A stretch of DNA of 64,000 nucleotides from Treponema sp. (GTDB taxonomy: Bacteria; Spirochaetota; Spirochaetia; Treponematales; Treponemataceae): the NCBI GenBank assembly GCA_017938365.1, contig JAGBBT010000094.1, positions 36,509-100,508 on the forward strand, given 5' to 3'. The position numbers and the translations under genes are program-made. The notes below the pieces were generated by a model that had not been told where the DNA came from, ran no database searches, and worked only from the letters and a program-made list of their open reading frames with translations. Shown piece after piece: positions 9,013-17,591 of this stretch; within the stretch, counting starts at the first letter, position 1, and every line of letters begins with the position of its first letter.

Positions 9013-10373
9013 TATTTTACTTCCATGAGAATAAGAGGTTTTAATTCTGGTTTTGTATTGCTGTAAGTTAGGGCTTCTGTTTTTATTATATTACAAGTAG
9101 GTTCTAGACATTCTTTGTTTTTTCCATAAACATCGAGAATTAAATCACCTTTCTTTACATAATCACCTGTTTTTTTATGTACAATAAATCCTGCATCAGC
9201 ATATACTTTTTCGTCTGATTTGTTTCTTCCAACTCCAAGATATACTCCTGCAATGCCTGTTTTAAATGCATCTAATGTTATGTATCCATCCTGTTCTGCA
9301 AGAATTTGTGCATGAAATGAGGATCTTCGTTTTCCTATTTGGCTTAATAGTGTATCAGGATTTCCACCTTGTTCTTTCACATTTTTTAGAAATAAATCTA
9401 ATGCTTTTCCTGAGCTAACAGCTTCTTTACAGAGTGCTAAAGCTTCTTCCTTTGTTTTTGCTTTGTTTCCAAGAAGTAACATTTCTGTAGCCAAAGCATA
9501 AGTTAGTTCCATTACATCTTCAGGACCTTTTCCTTGCAAACATTCAATAGTTTCTTCGATTTCTAAGAAATTCCCCACAGTTTTTCCTAAAGGTGTGTCC
9601 ATTCTTGTGATTAATGCAGTTGCTTTTTTTCCCATACTCTGGGCTGTTTTTACTAAAAACTCTGCTAATTCTTTTGCATCGTCAAAGGATTTCATAAATG
9701 CTCCAGAACCACATTTCACGTCAAAAACTAAACCATCTGCACCTTCTGCAACTTTTTTTGAAAGTATTGAAGATGTAATTAACGGAATTGATTCAACTGT
9801 TGCTGTAACATCTCTCAATGCATACATTTTCTTATCTGCTGGTGCAATTAGTGGTGTCTGACCCATCATGGCAAAACCATTTTTTTTAATTCCCTGTCTG
9901 AATTCTTCTTCTGTTAAGTTAACATTATAACCTTCAATTGATTCTAGTTTGTCTAATGTTCCGCCTGTGTGACCTAAAGCTCTTCCACTCATCATTGGAT
10001 CTTGAATACCACAAGCTGATACAATTGGCGCTAATGGAAGTGAGATTTTATCTCCAACTCCTCCAGTGGAATGTTTGTCTATGAATGGACCTATTAATCC
10101 AATATTTTCAAATCCATGAAGTTTTATGGTTTCTCCTGAATGCAACATACATTCAGTTAATACTCCTGTTTCTTCAAATGTCATCCCATTAAAGTATATT
10201 GCCATTAAAAAAGAACTCATTTGATAATCAGGAATTTTACCTTCTGTATATCCGTCTATCATGAATTTTATTTCTTCTTTTGATAGGGTTGTATTTCCTG
10301 AGAAAATTTTATTTCCGTTTTCATCTCTAAGGAAGAACCCTCTTTTTTTCATGATTATATCTGTTGCTCTCAT
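9012..10373 (-). CDS. Pyrimidine-nucleoside (thymidine) phosphorylase
   Basis: 453 residues. The family signatures KHSTGGVGDK, SGRALGHTGGTLDKLESI and KCGSGAFMKS are all present in order, followed by the C-terminal domain. The enzyme splits thymidine, uridine or deoxyuridine with phosphate to the free base and (deoxy)ribose-1-phosphate, feeding nucleoside salvage. Whether it is strictly a thymidine phosphorylase (deoxyribose only) or the broader Pdp type cannot be settled here, so I leave the symbol blank. AGGGAG lies 6 bases before the ATG. It sits between recO and recJ in one operon, which may be chance. Confidence 0.93.
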   Translation of the reverse strand: MRATDIIMKKRGFFLRDENGNKIFSGNTTLSKEEIKFMIDGYTEGKIPDYQMSSFLMAIYFNGMTFEETGVLTECMLHSGETIKLHGFENIGLIGPFIDKHSTGGVGDKISLPLAPIVSACGIQDPMMSGRALGHTGGTLDKLESIEGYNVNLTEEEFRQGIKKNGFAMMGQTPLIAPADKKMYALRDVTATVESIPLITSSILSKKVAEGADGLVFDVKCGSGAFMKSFDDAKELAEFLVKTAQSMGKKATALITRMDTPLGKTVGNFLEIEETIECLQGKGPEDVMELTYALATEMLLLGNKAKTKEEALALCKEAVSSGKALDLFLKNVKEQGGNPDTLLSQIGKRRSSFHAQILAEQDGYITLDAFKTGIAGVYLGVGRNKSDEKVYADAGFIVHKKTGDYVKKGDLILDVYGKNKECLEPTCNIIKTEALTYSNTKPELKPLILMEVK

Positions 10374-10391
10374 AATTTGCTCCCTTTGTGT

Positions 10392-11168
10392 TTATAGGAT
10401 TCCAATACCTATTTCTAGTGATTTTAATTTTGTACAACAAGAGCTTTCTGTTAAATAAAAACACAATTCTCTTAGTTCGTGTAAACTGTCTTCACTTAAT
10501 GGTATTGAACGAACTTGTCTTGGTTCAAAATTGTTAATAGCTTCTAAATATGTAAGGGAAGAATTAGTAATTGTATTTTTTTTATTATGAATGTCTGTAC
10601 AGCTTTCACAAATAAATCCATTATCCCCTTCGCTATATACAACTTTAGATGATAAACCATTTTCTTCAATTTTTCTAGTAAAATGTGATTTCCCACAAAT
10701 TGGACATACTTGTGTTTGAGGTTGTATTCCTAATAAATTGAGATATCTCCATAGAAATCTAATTAATCCAAGTCTTGATTGATATTCTGTGCTTAAATCC
10801 ATTCCATCAAGTAAACCGTTTAATAGTGTATAACATTCTTTAGGGCTTCCAGCACATTTTGTTTTTATGATTATTTCTGTAACAAAATTTGCTGCATAGG
10901 ATTTGAATAAATTTTCTCTAAAACTTGGATGATATTTTTTTACATCAAAATCTGTTATTTTGCATGTGTTTTTAGATTGATCTTTGTATAAAAAAAGTTT
11001 GCCGTTATTATAAGGGCAGACTAGTGATTTTAGTTTACTTTTGGAACCTCCAAATAATGTTGCATAACATATACCTTCTTCAGGCGAAATGAAACATACA
11101 GACTTATTGTTTTCTCCAGAAATATGTAACGATAAAATAGTAACTTCTTGACTGTAATTTCTATTCAT
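10392..11168 (-). CDS. recO: DNA repair protein RecO
   Basis: About 258 residues from the ATG at 11168. The N-terminal OB fold begins RNYSQEVTILSLHISGENN, and a C-terminal four-Cys zinc site is visible (CPICG ... CESC). RecO works with RecR to load RecA on gapped DNA. The reading frame extends to a GTG at 11192, but family proteins start right at the Asn-Arg preceding the OB fold, so I prefer 11168. No Shine-Dalgarno is seen. A TATAAT (11178-11183) with no good -35 lies just upstream and would give an almost leaderless message. It diverges from rpoZ. Confidence 0.9.
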   Translation of the reverse strand: MNRNYSQEVTILSLHISGENNKSVCFISPEEGICYATLFGGSKSKLKSLVCPYNNGKLFLYKDQSKNTCKITDFDVKKYHPSFRENLFKSYAANFVTEIIIKTKCAGSPKECYTLLNGLLDGMDLSTEYQSRLGLIRFLWRYLNLLGIQPQTQVCPICGKSHFTRKIEENGLSSKVVYSEGDNGFICESCTDIHNKKNTITNSSLTYLEAINNFEPRQVRSIPLSEDSLHELRELCFYLTESSCCTKLKSLEIGIGIL

Positions 11169-11185
11169 ACATTTATTATTATAAA

Positions 11186-11214
11186 TTGACACAGAATTTG
11201 CAAATATATATAAT
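11186..11214 (+). promoter_or_regulatory. Consensus sigma-70 promoter for rpoZ
   Basis: A perfect TTGACA (11186-11191), 17 bp spacer and perfect TATAAT (11209-11214). Predicted start near 11221, then an AGAGGGG ribosome site and the rpoZ ATG at 11241. The -35 abuts the TATAAT of divergent recO, so the two promoters overlap. Confidence 0.85.
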
Positions 11215-11240
11215 AAATTAGTTTATAAGAGGGGTGTAAT

Positions 11241-11435
11241 ATGATTTTCCCATTGGAACAACTTGTAAGATTTAACAGTAATGTTTATGAAGTTACTGTT
11301 GCTGCTAGTCGTCGTGCTTATCAAATGTCGATGATAAAAGATTCTAGTATTGAACAGAACGACGGAAAAGTAGTTTCATTGGCTGCTAAGCAGCTTTTTA
11401 CAGAACAGGTACAGTATCGTATCGAAAAACAGTAA
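11241..11435 (+). CDS. rpoZ: DNA-directed RNA polymerase omega subunit
   Basis: 64 residues. It starts MIFPLEQLVRFNSNVYEV and carries the characteristic SRRAYQM and the glutamine-rich tail typical of spirochaete omega, which assists beta' folding and polymerase assembly. The sequence is short, so recognition rests on the central helix region with SRRA. It has its own very strong promoter and a good GAGGGG ribosome site. It is followed by a tiny ribosomal-protein gene with a separate promoter, making this a gene-expression cluster. Confidence 0.85.
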   Translation: MIFPLEQLVRFNSNVYEVTVAASRRAYQMSMIKDSSIEQNDGKVVSLAAKQLFTEQVQYRIEKQ

Positions 11436-11456
11436 TTATTTAATTTGATTTAGCTC

Positions 11457-11485
11457 TTGACGAAAGGGCTTGTTTCAATAATAAT
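11457..11485 (+). promoter_or_regulatory. Promoter for the 29-residue ribosomal-type protein
   Basis: -35 TTGACG (11457-11462), 17 bp, -10 AATAAT (11480-11485). Predicted start near 11492, with AGGAG at 11503-11507 in front of the GTG at 11516. Confidence 0.65.
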
Positions 11486-11515
11486 TATCATACATTTTTT
11501 TAAGGAGTGCCCACC

Positions 11516-11605
11516 GTGCCTTGTGGTAAAAAAAGAAAGCGCCAAAAGATGGCAACACATAAGCGCAAGAAGATGCTTAGACGCAATAGGCATAAGAGTA
11601 AGTAA
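11516..11605 (+). CDS. Small basic ribosomal protein, bS22/mS38 (AURKAIP1/COX24 domain) type
   Basis: This 29-residue ORF starts with GTG after AAGGAG and reads MPCGKKRKRQKMATHKRKKM followed by LRRNRHKSK. Nearly half the residues are Lys or Arg. The K-M-x-T/K-H-K-R-K-K-x-x-R-R-x-R-H core matches the AURKAIP1/COX24 family, which includes mitoribosomal mS38 and mycobacterial bS22; those bind near the decoding centre of the small subunit. The leading Pro-Cys-Gly-Lys-Lys resembles the treponemal form. It has its own promoter upstream and a strong terminator downstream, as expected for an abundant product. It is easily missed because of its size and GTG start. Confidence 0.85.
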   Translation: MPCGKKRKRQKMATHKRKKMLRRNRHKSK

Positions 11606-11643
11606 CATCTGTTTTAGATGTTTATGAATATATGCCTGTAAAG

Positions 11644-11681
11644 AGACCGCGAAAGTTGTAAAACTACGCGGTCTTTTTTTT
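11644..11681 (+). terminator. Strong rho-independent terminator after the small ribosomal gene
   Basis: An 8-bp GC-rich stem (AGACCGCG 11644-11651 with CGCGGTCT 11667-11674), a further inner AGTT/AACT helix and a GTAA loop, followed by an 8-T tract broken by one C. It ends about 18 bases before the dxs ribosome site. Confidence 0.93.
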
Positions 11682-11713
11682 CTTAATTAAATTTTTTTAG
11701 GAGGTTTACTATT

Positions 11714-13594
11714 TTGCTTTCAGGTATAAATTCCCCAGAAGATTTAAAAAAAATTCCTGAAGATAAACTTCCTGATTTAGCTACAGAAATTAGAAAGAAA
11801 ATAATAGATGTTGTAGGAAAAAACGGCGGACATTTAGCATCTAATCTTGGTGTTGTTGAATTAACTATAGCACTTCATAGAGTTTTTACATCTCCTAATG
11901 ATGCATTTGTATTTGATGTTAGCCATCAGTGTTATACACATAAACTACTTACTGGTAGATATAAAGATTTTGAATCCTTAAGAACTTTTAATGGAATATC
12001 AGGATTTACAAAAAAAGCTGAAAGTAAACACGATTTTTTTGATAATGGACATTCCTCTACTTCAATTTCTCAAGCATTAGGTTTATTATCTGCCTGGCAG
12101 TTACAAGGTAGAAATGACAAAGTCGTTGCAATAATAGGTGATGGAGCTTTAACAGGTGGAATGGCATTTGAAGCTTTATCCCATGCAGGTCAAATTGCTA
12201 AAAACTTAATAGTTGTATTGAATGATAATCAAATGTCCATTAGTAAAAATACAGGATCGTTATCAAAGTACTTAAGTCGATTAACAATGACAGGAACTTA
12301 TCAAAGGTTCAGAAAAAATATTGATAAGATTGTTGAAAAAATTCCTAATTTGAGCAAATTTATTTTTAGAATAAAAAGAGGATTAAAAGGAGTTTTTTTT
12401 ACAAATAATCTTTTTACAGATTTAGGTTTTGAATATGTAGGACCTTTAAATGGGCATGATATAAAAGAATTAGAAGATGTACTTAATAGAGTAAAAAATC
12501 TTTCCAGACCAGTTGTTGTTCATGTTTTGACAAAAAAAGGAAAAGGCTATAGTCCGGCAGAAAATGATCCTGCAAAATTTCATGGAATTGGACCTTTTTT
12601 AATTTCAGATGGAAATGTAGAAAAATATGATACTTTAAGTTTTACAGAAAGTTTTAGTCGTACTCTTATTAAATTAGCGGAAAAAAATGATCGAATTGTT
12701 GCAATTACAGCGGCAATGGCAAAAGGAACTGGATTAGATGCTTTTGCAAGAAAATTTCCTAGTAGATTTTATGATGTTGGAATAGCGGAAGAACATGCTG
12801 TTAGTTTTGCTAGTGGATTAGCCGCAGGTAAATTGATTCCAATTGTTGCTATTTATTCAACATTTATTCAACGTTCAATAGATCAAATTATTCATGATAT
12901 TTCTGTTCAGAATTTTCCAATCGTTTTTTGTTTAGATCGAGCAGGCCCAGTTCCAAATGATGGAGAAACTCATCAGGGAATTTTTGATATAGCTTTGCTA
13001 AAACCAATTCCGAATTTATCAATACTGTCGCCTGTAAGTGGTGATGATTTAAAAGTATGTTTGGAATGGGCTATTAATTCAAATAAAGCTGTTTCGATTA
13101 GATATCCAAAAACTTCATGTCCTTCAGAGATTCCGATTTTTGCTTCTGAAATACAAGAAGGTCGTGGAATTCTTATAAAATCAGAAGAATATGCACCTTC
13201 TTTAGCTATTCCATTGGAAAATTCTTCTAAACGAATTTTATTTGTTTGTACAGGTGGGATTTTTTCAGAAGTTGTTCAAGCTTCACGGGCATTATTAATG
13301 GAAAATATTTATTCTGATGTTTACACTTTAAGATTTATAAAACCTATTGATGAAGAATATTTTTATTCTGTTGTATCTAATTATAGTGGCGTATGTTTTG
13401 TGGAAGATGGTGTAAAAGTTGGTGGAATAAGTGAATATTTATCGAATGTTCTTGCTGAAAAAAAATATACAAATACAATAATAAAAGCTTTTCCAAATTC
13501 TTATTTTCCTCAAGGAACTCGAACTCAAATTTGTGAATATTGTAAAATGTCTTCAAAAGATATTTGTAATGCTGCTAAAAGTTTATTAGAGTAA
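11714..13594 (+). CDS. dxs: 1-deoxy-D-xylulose-5-phosphate synthase
   Basis: 626 residues. The thiamine-diphosphate motif GDGALTGGMAFEALSHAG and LNDNQMSI lie near residues 140-175; HQG and the transketolase pyrimidine domain with GIAEEHAVSFASGLA follow, then the C-terminal transketolase domain. DXS joins pyruvate and glyceraldehyde-3-phosphate in the first step of the MEP isoprenoid pathway. Translation starts at TTG (11714) behind a strong AGGAGG at 11699-11704. It leads a run of seven genes with 0-5 bp gaps or overlaps. A terminator sits just upstream and I see no promoter after it. Confidence 0.96.
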   Translation: MLSGINSPEDLKKIPEDKLPDLATEIRKKIIDVVGKNGGHLASNLGVVELTIALHRVFTSPNDAFVFDVSHQCYTHKLLTGRYKDFESLRTFNGISGFTKKAESKHDFFDNGHSSTSISQALGLLSAWQLQGRNDKVVAIIGDGALTGGMAFEALSHAGQIAKNLIVVLNDNQMSISKNTGSLSKYLSRLTMTGTYQRFRKNIDKIVEKIPNLSKFIFRIKRGLKGVFFTNNLFTDLGFEYVGPLNGHDIKELEDVLNRVKNLSRPVVVHVLTKKGKGYSPAENDPAKFHGIGPFLISDGNVEKYDTLSFTESFSRTLIKLAEKNDRIVAITAAMAKGTGLDAFARKFPSRFYDVGIAEEHAVSFASGLAAGKLIPIVAIYSTFIQRSIDQIIHDISVQNFPIVFCLDRAGPVPNDGETHQGIFDIALLKPIPNLSILSPVSGDDLKVCLEWAINSNKAVSIRYPKTSCPSEIPIFASEIQEGRGILIKSEEYAPSLAIPLENSSKRILFVCTGGIFSEVVQASRALLMENIYSDVYTLRFIKPIDEEYFYSVVSNYSGVCFVEDGVKVGGISEYLSNVLAEKKYTNTIIKAFPNSYFPQGTRTQICEYCKMSSKDICNAAKSLLE

Positions 13595-13598
13595 TTTT

Positions 13599-14435
13599 AT
13601 GAGAATATTAAAATTAGCAAATAGGGAAATTAAAACGGAAAAAAAAGCCTTTGTAATGGGGATTTTGAATGTTACTCCTGATTCACTTTGGAATAAAAGT
13701 TGTGGTGGCTTAAGAACTGCGTTAAAGCTTATAGAAGACGGTGCAGATATTCTGGATATTGGTGCTGAATCTTCTCGTCCAGGTTCAAAATATATTGATT
13801 CAAATGTAGAATTAAAAAGAATTATTCCTATTATAAAAAAAATTAGAAAATACAGTAACATTCCTATTTCAATTGATACAAGAAAATCTGAAGTTTTGTC
13901 AGCTTGTTTAGAAGAAGGTGCTGATATACTAAATGATATTAGCTCGTTAGAAGATGATGATAATTTAGGGAAATTATGTGCAAAGTGGAATATACCTGTT
14001 ATTTTAATGCATAAAAGAAATATTCCTCTTCATATGCAAAAAAATACATATTACGAAGATATTTTTAAGGATGTTGAATCTTATTTGTTTGAGCGTATAG
14101 ATTATGCTTTGAAATGTGGCATATCTTCTGATAAAATAATAATAGATCCTGGAATTGGTTTTGGCAAAGATACCAATGGTAATTGTGTTTTGGTAAAACA
14201 CTGTGGACAACTATGTGGTGGTCGATATCCAGTTTTGATGGCTCTTTCTAGAAAGTCATTTTTGGGTTCTTTAACTAATAGAGATGTCAAAGATAGATTG
14301 TCTAGTACTATAACAGCTAATATCCTTTCAATTATGAATGGAGCTTCTATAATTAGAGTTCATGATGTAAAAGAGGCTGTTGATTCGTTATCAATATTAA
14401 ACAGTATTGAATATTGCTTGCAAAAAGAGGAATAA
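13599..14435 (+). CDS. folP: Dihydropteroate synthase
   Basis: 278 residues, normal length. It condenses p-aminobenzoate with dihydropterin pyrophosphate to make dihydropteroate for folate. Motifs are GILNVTPDS (21-29), GAESSRPG, SIDTRKSEV, DPGIGFGKD, SRKSF and the C-terminal RVHDV. Loop 1 reads NVTPDSLWNKSCGG where NVTPDSFSDGG is usual; loop 2 has Ser for Thr; LMHKRN replaces LMHMRG. The catalytic Asp, Asn and Lys residues are kept, so I expect an active enzyme. It starts 5 bp after dxs and ends 4 bp before cdaA. Confidence 0.94.
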   Translation: MRILKLANREIKTEKKAFVMGILNVTPDSLWNKSCGGLRTALKLIEDGADILDIGAESSRPGSKYIDSNVELKRIIPIIKKIRKYSNIPISIDTRKSEVLSACLEEGADILNDISSLEDDDNLGKLCAKWNIPVILMHKRNIPLHMQKNTYYEDIFKDVESYLFERIDYALKCGISSDKIIIDPGIGFGKDTNGNCVLVKHCGQLCGGRYPVLMALSRKSFLGSLTNRDVKDRLSSTITANILSIMNGASIIRVHDVKEAVDSLSILNSIEYCLQKEE

Positions 14436-14438
14436 GTT

Positions 14439-15254
14439 TTGAGCGCATTTGAAAATTTATCAAAATTGTATGACGTTATTAGACCTGTATTGGATGTGGG
14501 AATAATGACTTTTATTATTTATAAAGCTTATGAAATAATTATAAAAACAAATGCTGTTCAGATTATAAAAGCTGCGGTAGTTGTAGTTATGGCTTATGCA
14601 GTGGCATTGGTTTTAGATTTATCAATGTTGTTATGGGTTTTAAACAAAATTGCATTTGGACTTATTGTTTGTTTTGCTATAGTTTTTCAGCCTGAATTAA
14701 GAAAAGTCTTTCTAAAAATTGGTCAAAGTGAATGGTTTGCTTTTGGTAATCGCTCTAAACATACTTATGTAGATACTGTAATTATTGCTGCTGAAATGCT
14801 TTCTAAAATGAAAAGAGGAATGTTAGTCGTTTTTATGCGACATACAAAATTAGATGATATTATAGAAACAGGAACACGAATAAATGCTGATTTATCATCA
14901 GCTTTGCTTGTAACAATTTTTGGGCATGATACACCATTGCATGATGCTGCTTGTGTAGTTCAATCTGGAAAAATTTTAAGTGCAGGTTGTTTTCTTCCCC
15001 TTAGTGAACAATATGATATAAAAAAAACATTTGGAACAAGACATAGAGCTGCATTGGGGTTAAGTGAAGTTAGTGATGCTGTTGTTTTGGTTGTATCAGA
15101 AGAGTCTGGTGCGATTAGTTTAGCTTATGATTCAAAATTATATTATGACTTAAAAACTTCTCAAATTACAAAAATTCTGGAAAAATTATTAGAAGTAACT
15201 CCTGACCAAAAAAATATTGAGGATACTATAGATGAAAATAAGGCAAATTATTAA
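14439..15254 (+). CDS. cdaA: CdaA-type diadenylate cyclase (c-di-AMP synthase), variant active-site motif
   Basis: 271 residues. Three N-terminal membrane helices (to about residue 82) lead into the FQPELRKVF linker and the DAC domain. CdaA makes c-di-AMP from two ATP. RHRAALG (201-207), SEVSDA and the SEESGAIS block are intact, but the usual LHDGA motif reads LHDAA (168-171) because of a GCT codon in place of GGT-type glycine. Translation starts at TTG. The end overlaps cdaR by 23 bp, the classic cdaA-cdaR pair; glmM does not follow here. Confidence 0.9.
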   Translation: MSAFENLSKLYDVIRPVLDVGIMTFIIYKAYEIIIKTNAVQIIKAAVVVVMAYAVALVLDLSMLLWVLNKIAFGLIVCFAIVFQPELRKVFLKIGQSEWFAFGNRSKHTYVDTVIIAAEMLSKMKRGMLVVFMRHTKLDDIIETGTRINADLSSALLVTIFGHDTPLHDAACVVQSGKILSAGCFLPLSEQYDIKKTFGTRHRAALGLSEVSDAVVLVVSEESGAISLAYDSKLYYDLKTSQITKILEKLLEVTPDQKNIEDTIDENKANY

Positions 15255-16293
15255 TAACATTACAGAAAATTGGTCTGTAAAAGCTGCTTGTTTTGTTCTA
15301 GCCATTTTTATATACATTTTTTTTCAACTTTCAATACAAGAAACAAAAACTTTTGTGGTTAATTTAGATATTGTTTCTAAAAATGGAATGGCTGTTACAA
15401 ATAATTATCAAAAGAAGATAAAAATATCAATTCGTGGAAAAAAAGAAGATATTGCGACTTTTAGAGAAAGTGAAGTTTCAGCTTATGTAGATTTAAGTTT
15501 CTTGGCAAAAGAAGGTTCTTATAAGGTTCCTATTCTCGTTGATTTACCAAAGGATGCTCTTTTATTGGATGCTCTTGAAGTGAAAGTTTCTCCACAAGAA
15601 ATACCTATTACTGTTGAAGAAGAAATTAAAGGTTTTGTTTCTTTGAATCCTCTTGTAAAAGGTGAAGTTGCAGACGGTTATGAGATTAAAAATATTAAAA
15701 TTACTCCAGATGAGGTAGAAATATTTGGACCAAAGTCTATTGTTCAAAATTATAATAGGTTACAAACAAAAGCTATAAATGTAAAAGGTGCCAATACATC
15801 TTTTTCAAAGAATGTTGGCGTTGATAATTTAGGAAAATCACTAAAATTAGTTTCGAAAGAGTTGATAAATGTTGAGGTTGAGATTGTTCCTTCTGTAAGT
15901 TCAAAAAAAATTATAGTGAATTCTTTATCTTATGTTGGATTACCTGAAACATTACAAGTTGAAAATGAAAATATTGAAGTAGAATTTGTTGTTACTGGGA
16001 AAAAATTGGACATTGATAATTTGAAAAATACAGATTTTATAGTTGAGGCAGATTGTTCAAAAATAACAAATATTGAAACAGAATCTTTTATAGAAGTTCC
16101 TATAAAAATAATTAAACCTGAAAAAGTTGAATTTAAAGGTGAGTATCCAAAAATTATATCTCTTCAACTAAAAAAAATTGAAAGCGAAGACACTGAAATC
16201 GTAAAAGATGTTTTACCAAAAATTGAAGATTTAAAAATAACTCAACCAGAAGAAGTTGAAACTATTACAACTGAGGAGTCTATAAAGTCGTGA
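15232..16293 (+). CDS. cdaR: CdaR/YbbR-domain regulator of the diadenylate cyclase
   Basis: 353 residues. A single N-terminal membrane helix (about 15-35) is followed by repeated YbbR domains outside the membrane, recognisable from recurring patterns such as GYEIKNIKITPDEVEIFGPK and GLPETLQVEN. The last 40 residues are an acidic low-complexity tail. In Firmicutes CdaR binds and modulates CdaA, and the 23-bp gene overlap here implies tight coupling. An alternative designation is simply YbbR-like protein. The stop overlaps the acpS GTG start. Confidence 0.88.
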   Translation: MKIRQIINNITENWSVKAACFVLAIFIYIFFQLSIQETKTFVVNLDIVSKNGMAVTNNYQKKIKISIRGKKEDIATFRESEVSAYVDLSFLAKEGSYKVPILVDLPKDALLLDALEVKVSPQEIPITVEEEIKGFVSLNPLVKGEVADGYEIKNIKITPDEVEIFGPKSIVQNYNRLQTKAINVKGANTSFSKNVGVDNLGKSLKLVSKELINVEVEIVPSVSSKKIIVNSLSYVGLPETLQVENENIEVEFVVTGKKLDIDNLKNTDFIVEADCSKITNIETESFIEVPIKIIKPEKVEFKGEYPKIISLQLKKIESEDTEIVKDVLPKIEDLKITQPEEVETITTEESIKS

Positions 16294-16688
16294 TTTATGG
16301 TATAGGTACTGATATTTCGGATGTTAGGCGTTTTAAAAAATGGGTAAATTCTCCTGAATTAATAAGTCGCTTTTTTGCAAAAGAAGAATTGTTTTTTTTA
16401 GAAGAAAATAATAAAACAATGGATGCAGCTTGTCGACATTATGCCGCTAGATTTGCTGCTAAAGAAGCTTTTGTTAAGGCTTTAGGAACAGGTTTTGTAG
16501 GTATAGAATTAAAAGGTTTATGGGTTTCGAAAAATGAAGATGGAAAACCTTTTTTTTCGTTTAATGATAAAACAAAAAAAATATTGGACAATCGTATTGG
16601 AAATAAATACAATATTCAATTATCCATTAGTCATGAAAAAGAATATGCAGTTGCATTTGTTCTGATTGAAAAATCGGAGGACTTATAA
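16290..16688 (+). CDS. acpS: Holo-[acyl-carrier-protein] synthase
   Basis: 132 residues, normal length. It transfers 4'-phosphopantetheine from CoA to a Ser of acyl carrier protein. The magnesium ligand motif GTDISDVRRF lies at residues 6-15 and the second signature RFAAKEAFVKALGTG near 51-65. Translation starts at GTG, 4 bases overlapping cdaR. The coding end lies directly before the next gene's start. Confidence 0.95.
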   Translation: MIYGIGTDISDVRRFKKWVNSPELISRFFAKEELFFLEENNKTMDAACRHYAARFAAKEAFVKALGTGFVGIELKGLWVSKNEDGKPFFSFNDKTKKILDNRIGNKYNIQLSISHEKEYAVAFVLIEKSEDL

Positions 16689-16689
16689 A

Positions 16690-17589
16690 ATGTATAAAAG
16701 TTCAACAAAAAAGCCCACAGTTGAAAAGAAACCAAAACTATCATATTGGTCAAAAACAAAGTGTAAATGTCCTGTTTGCATGAAAAGTTTTGATAAGGAA
16801 GAAATGCTTTCTGGTAGTGGTAGAATGATTGCTGGTGAATTAACTGACGAACTACACAGAGTTTTTGAACCTTCAAAAAAATATGGAACTATATATCCGT
16901 TAATTTATGCAATTGGTGCATGTCCAAAGTGTCATTCCGCTTTTTTTTGGAAGGATTTTGAAGAAATAAATGATAATGAATCGCTAAATGCTCTCCAAGC
17001 TGATTCAGAAAATCGTAAAAGTATCGTAAATAATTTATTTCCATATTACGATTTAACTCATGAGAGAAATTTGTTGGATGGTGCTGCTATGTACTATTTA
17101 GCATTATTATCTTATGAAAAAGTTGATTTATCCTATGCTCCAACAATAAAGAGAGCGATGATTTCTCTTCGTTTAGCATGGTTATGTAAAGATTTAGAAA
17201 AAGTTGTACCTGGTCATAATTATTCTTATGTATCAGAAGTTTTTTACAGAAAAGCCCAATTTTTTTATGAGCAAACTTTAATTAATGAAACTGGAAGAAT
17301 TGAAACTATTGCAAAAGTTAACAATTTTGGACCTGATATAGATAAAAATTATGGCTATGATGGTGTGATTTATTTAAATTCCCTTTTGGAATTTAAATAC
17401 GGACAAACTGAAGATATGCAAATGCGTTATAAAAAATTAGACGAAAATAAACGTTCTATTGCGAGAATTTTTGGTTTAGGAAAATCTTCAAAATCGAAAC
17501 CAGGTCCATTACTTGAGAAATCAAGAGATTTATATGACAAATTAACGGCTACGCTAAATGAAGCTAATATAATTTCTGTGGATGATTAA
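16690..17589 (+). CDS. DUF2225-family protein
   Basis: About 299 residues from the ATG at 16690, chosen because CGGAGG sits 9 bases upstream; the frame itself is open further back. The N-terminal zinc-ribbon-like part has CKCPVC and later ACPKCHSAFFW, giving four Cys that could bind a metal, with the family's conserved YPLIYAIGACPKC. The rest is helical and looks TPR-like. DUF2225 proteins are common in Firmicutes and spirochaetes and have no settled function. It lies between acpS and truA with 1-2 bp gaps. Confidence 0.88.
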   Translation: MYKSSTKKPTVEKKPKLSYWSKTKCKCPVCMKSFDKEEMLSGSGRMIAGELTDELHRVFEPSKKYGTIYPLIYAIGACPKCHSAFFWKDFEEINDNESLNALQADSENRKSIVNNLFPYYDLTHERNLLDGAAMYYLALLSYEKVDLSYAPTIKRAMISLRLAWLCKDLEKVVPGHNYSYVSEVFYRKAQFFYEQTLINETGRIETIAKVNNFGPDIDKNYGYDGVIYLNSLLEFKYGQTEDMQMRYKKLDENKRSIARIFGLGKSSKSKPGPLLEKSRDLYDKLTATLNEANIISVDD

Positions 17590-17591
17590 TT

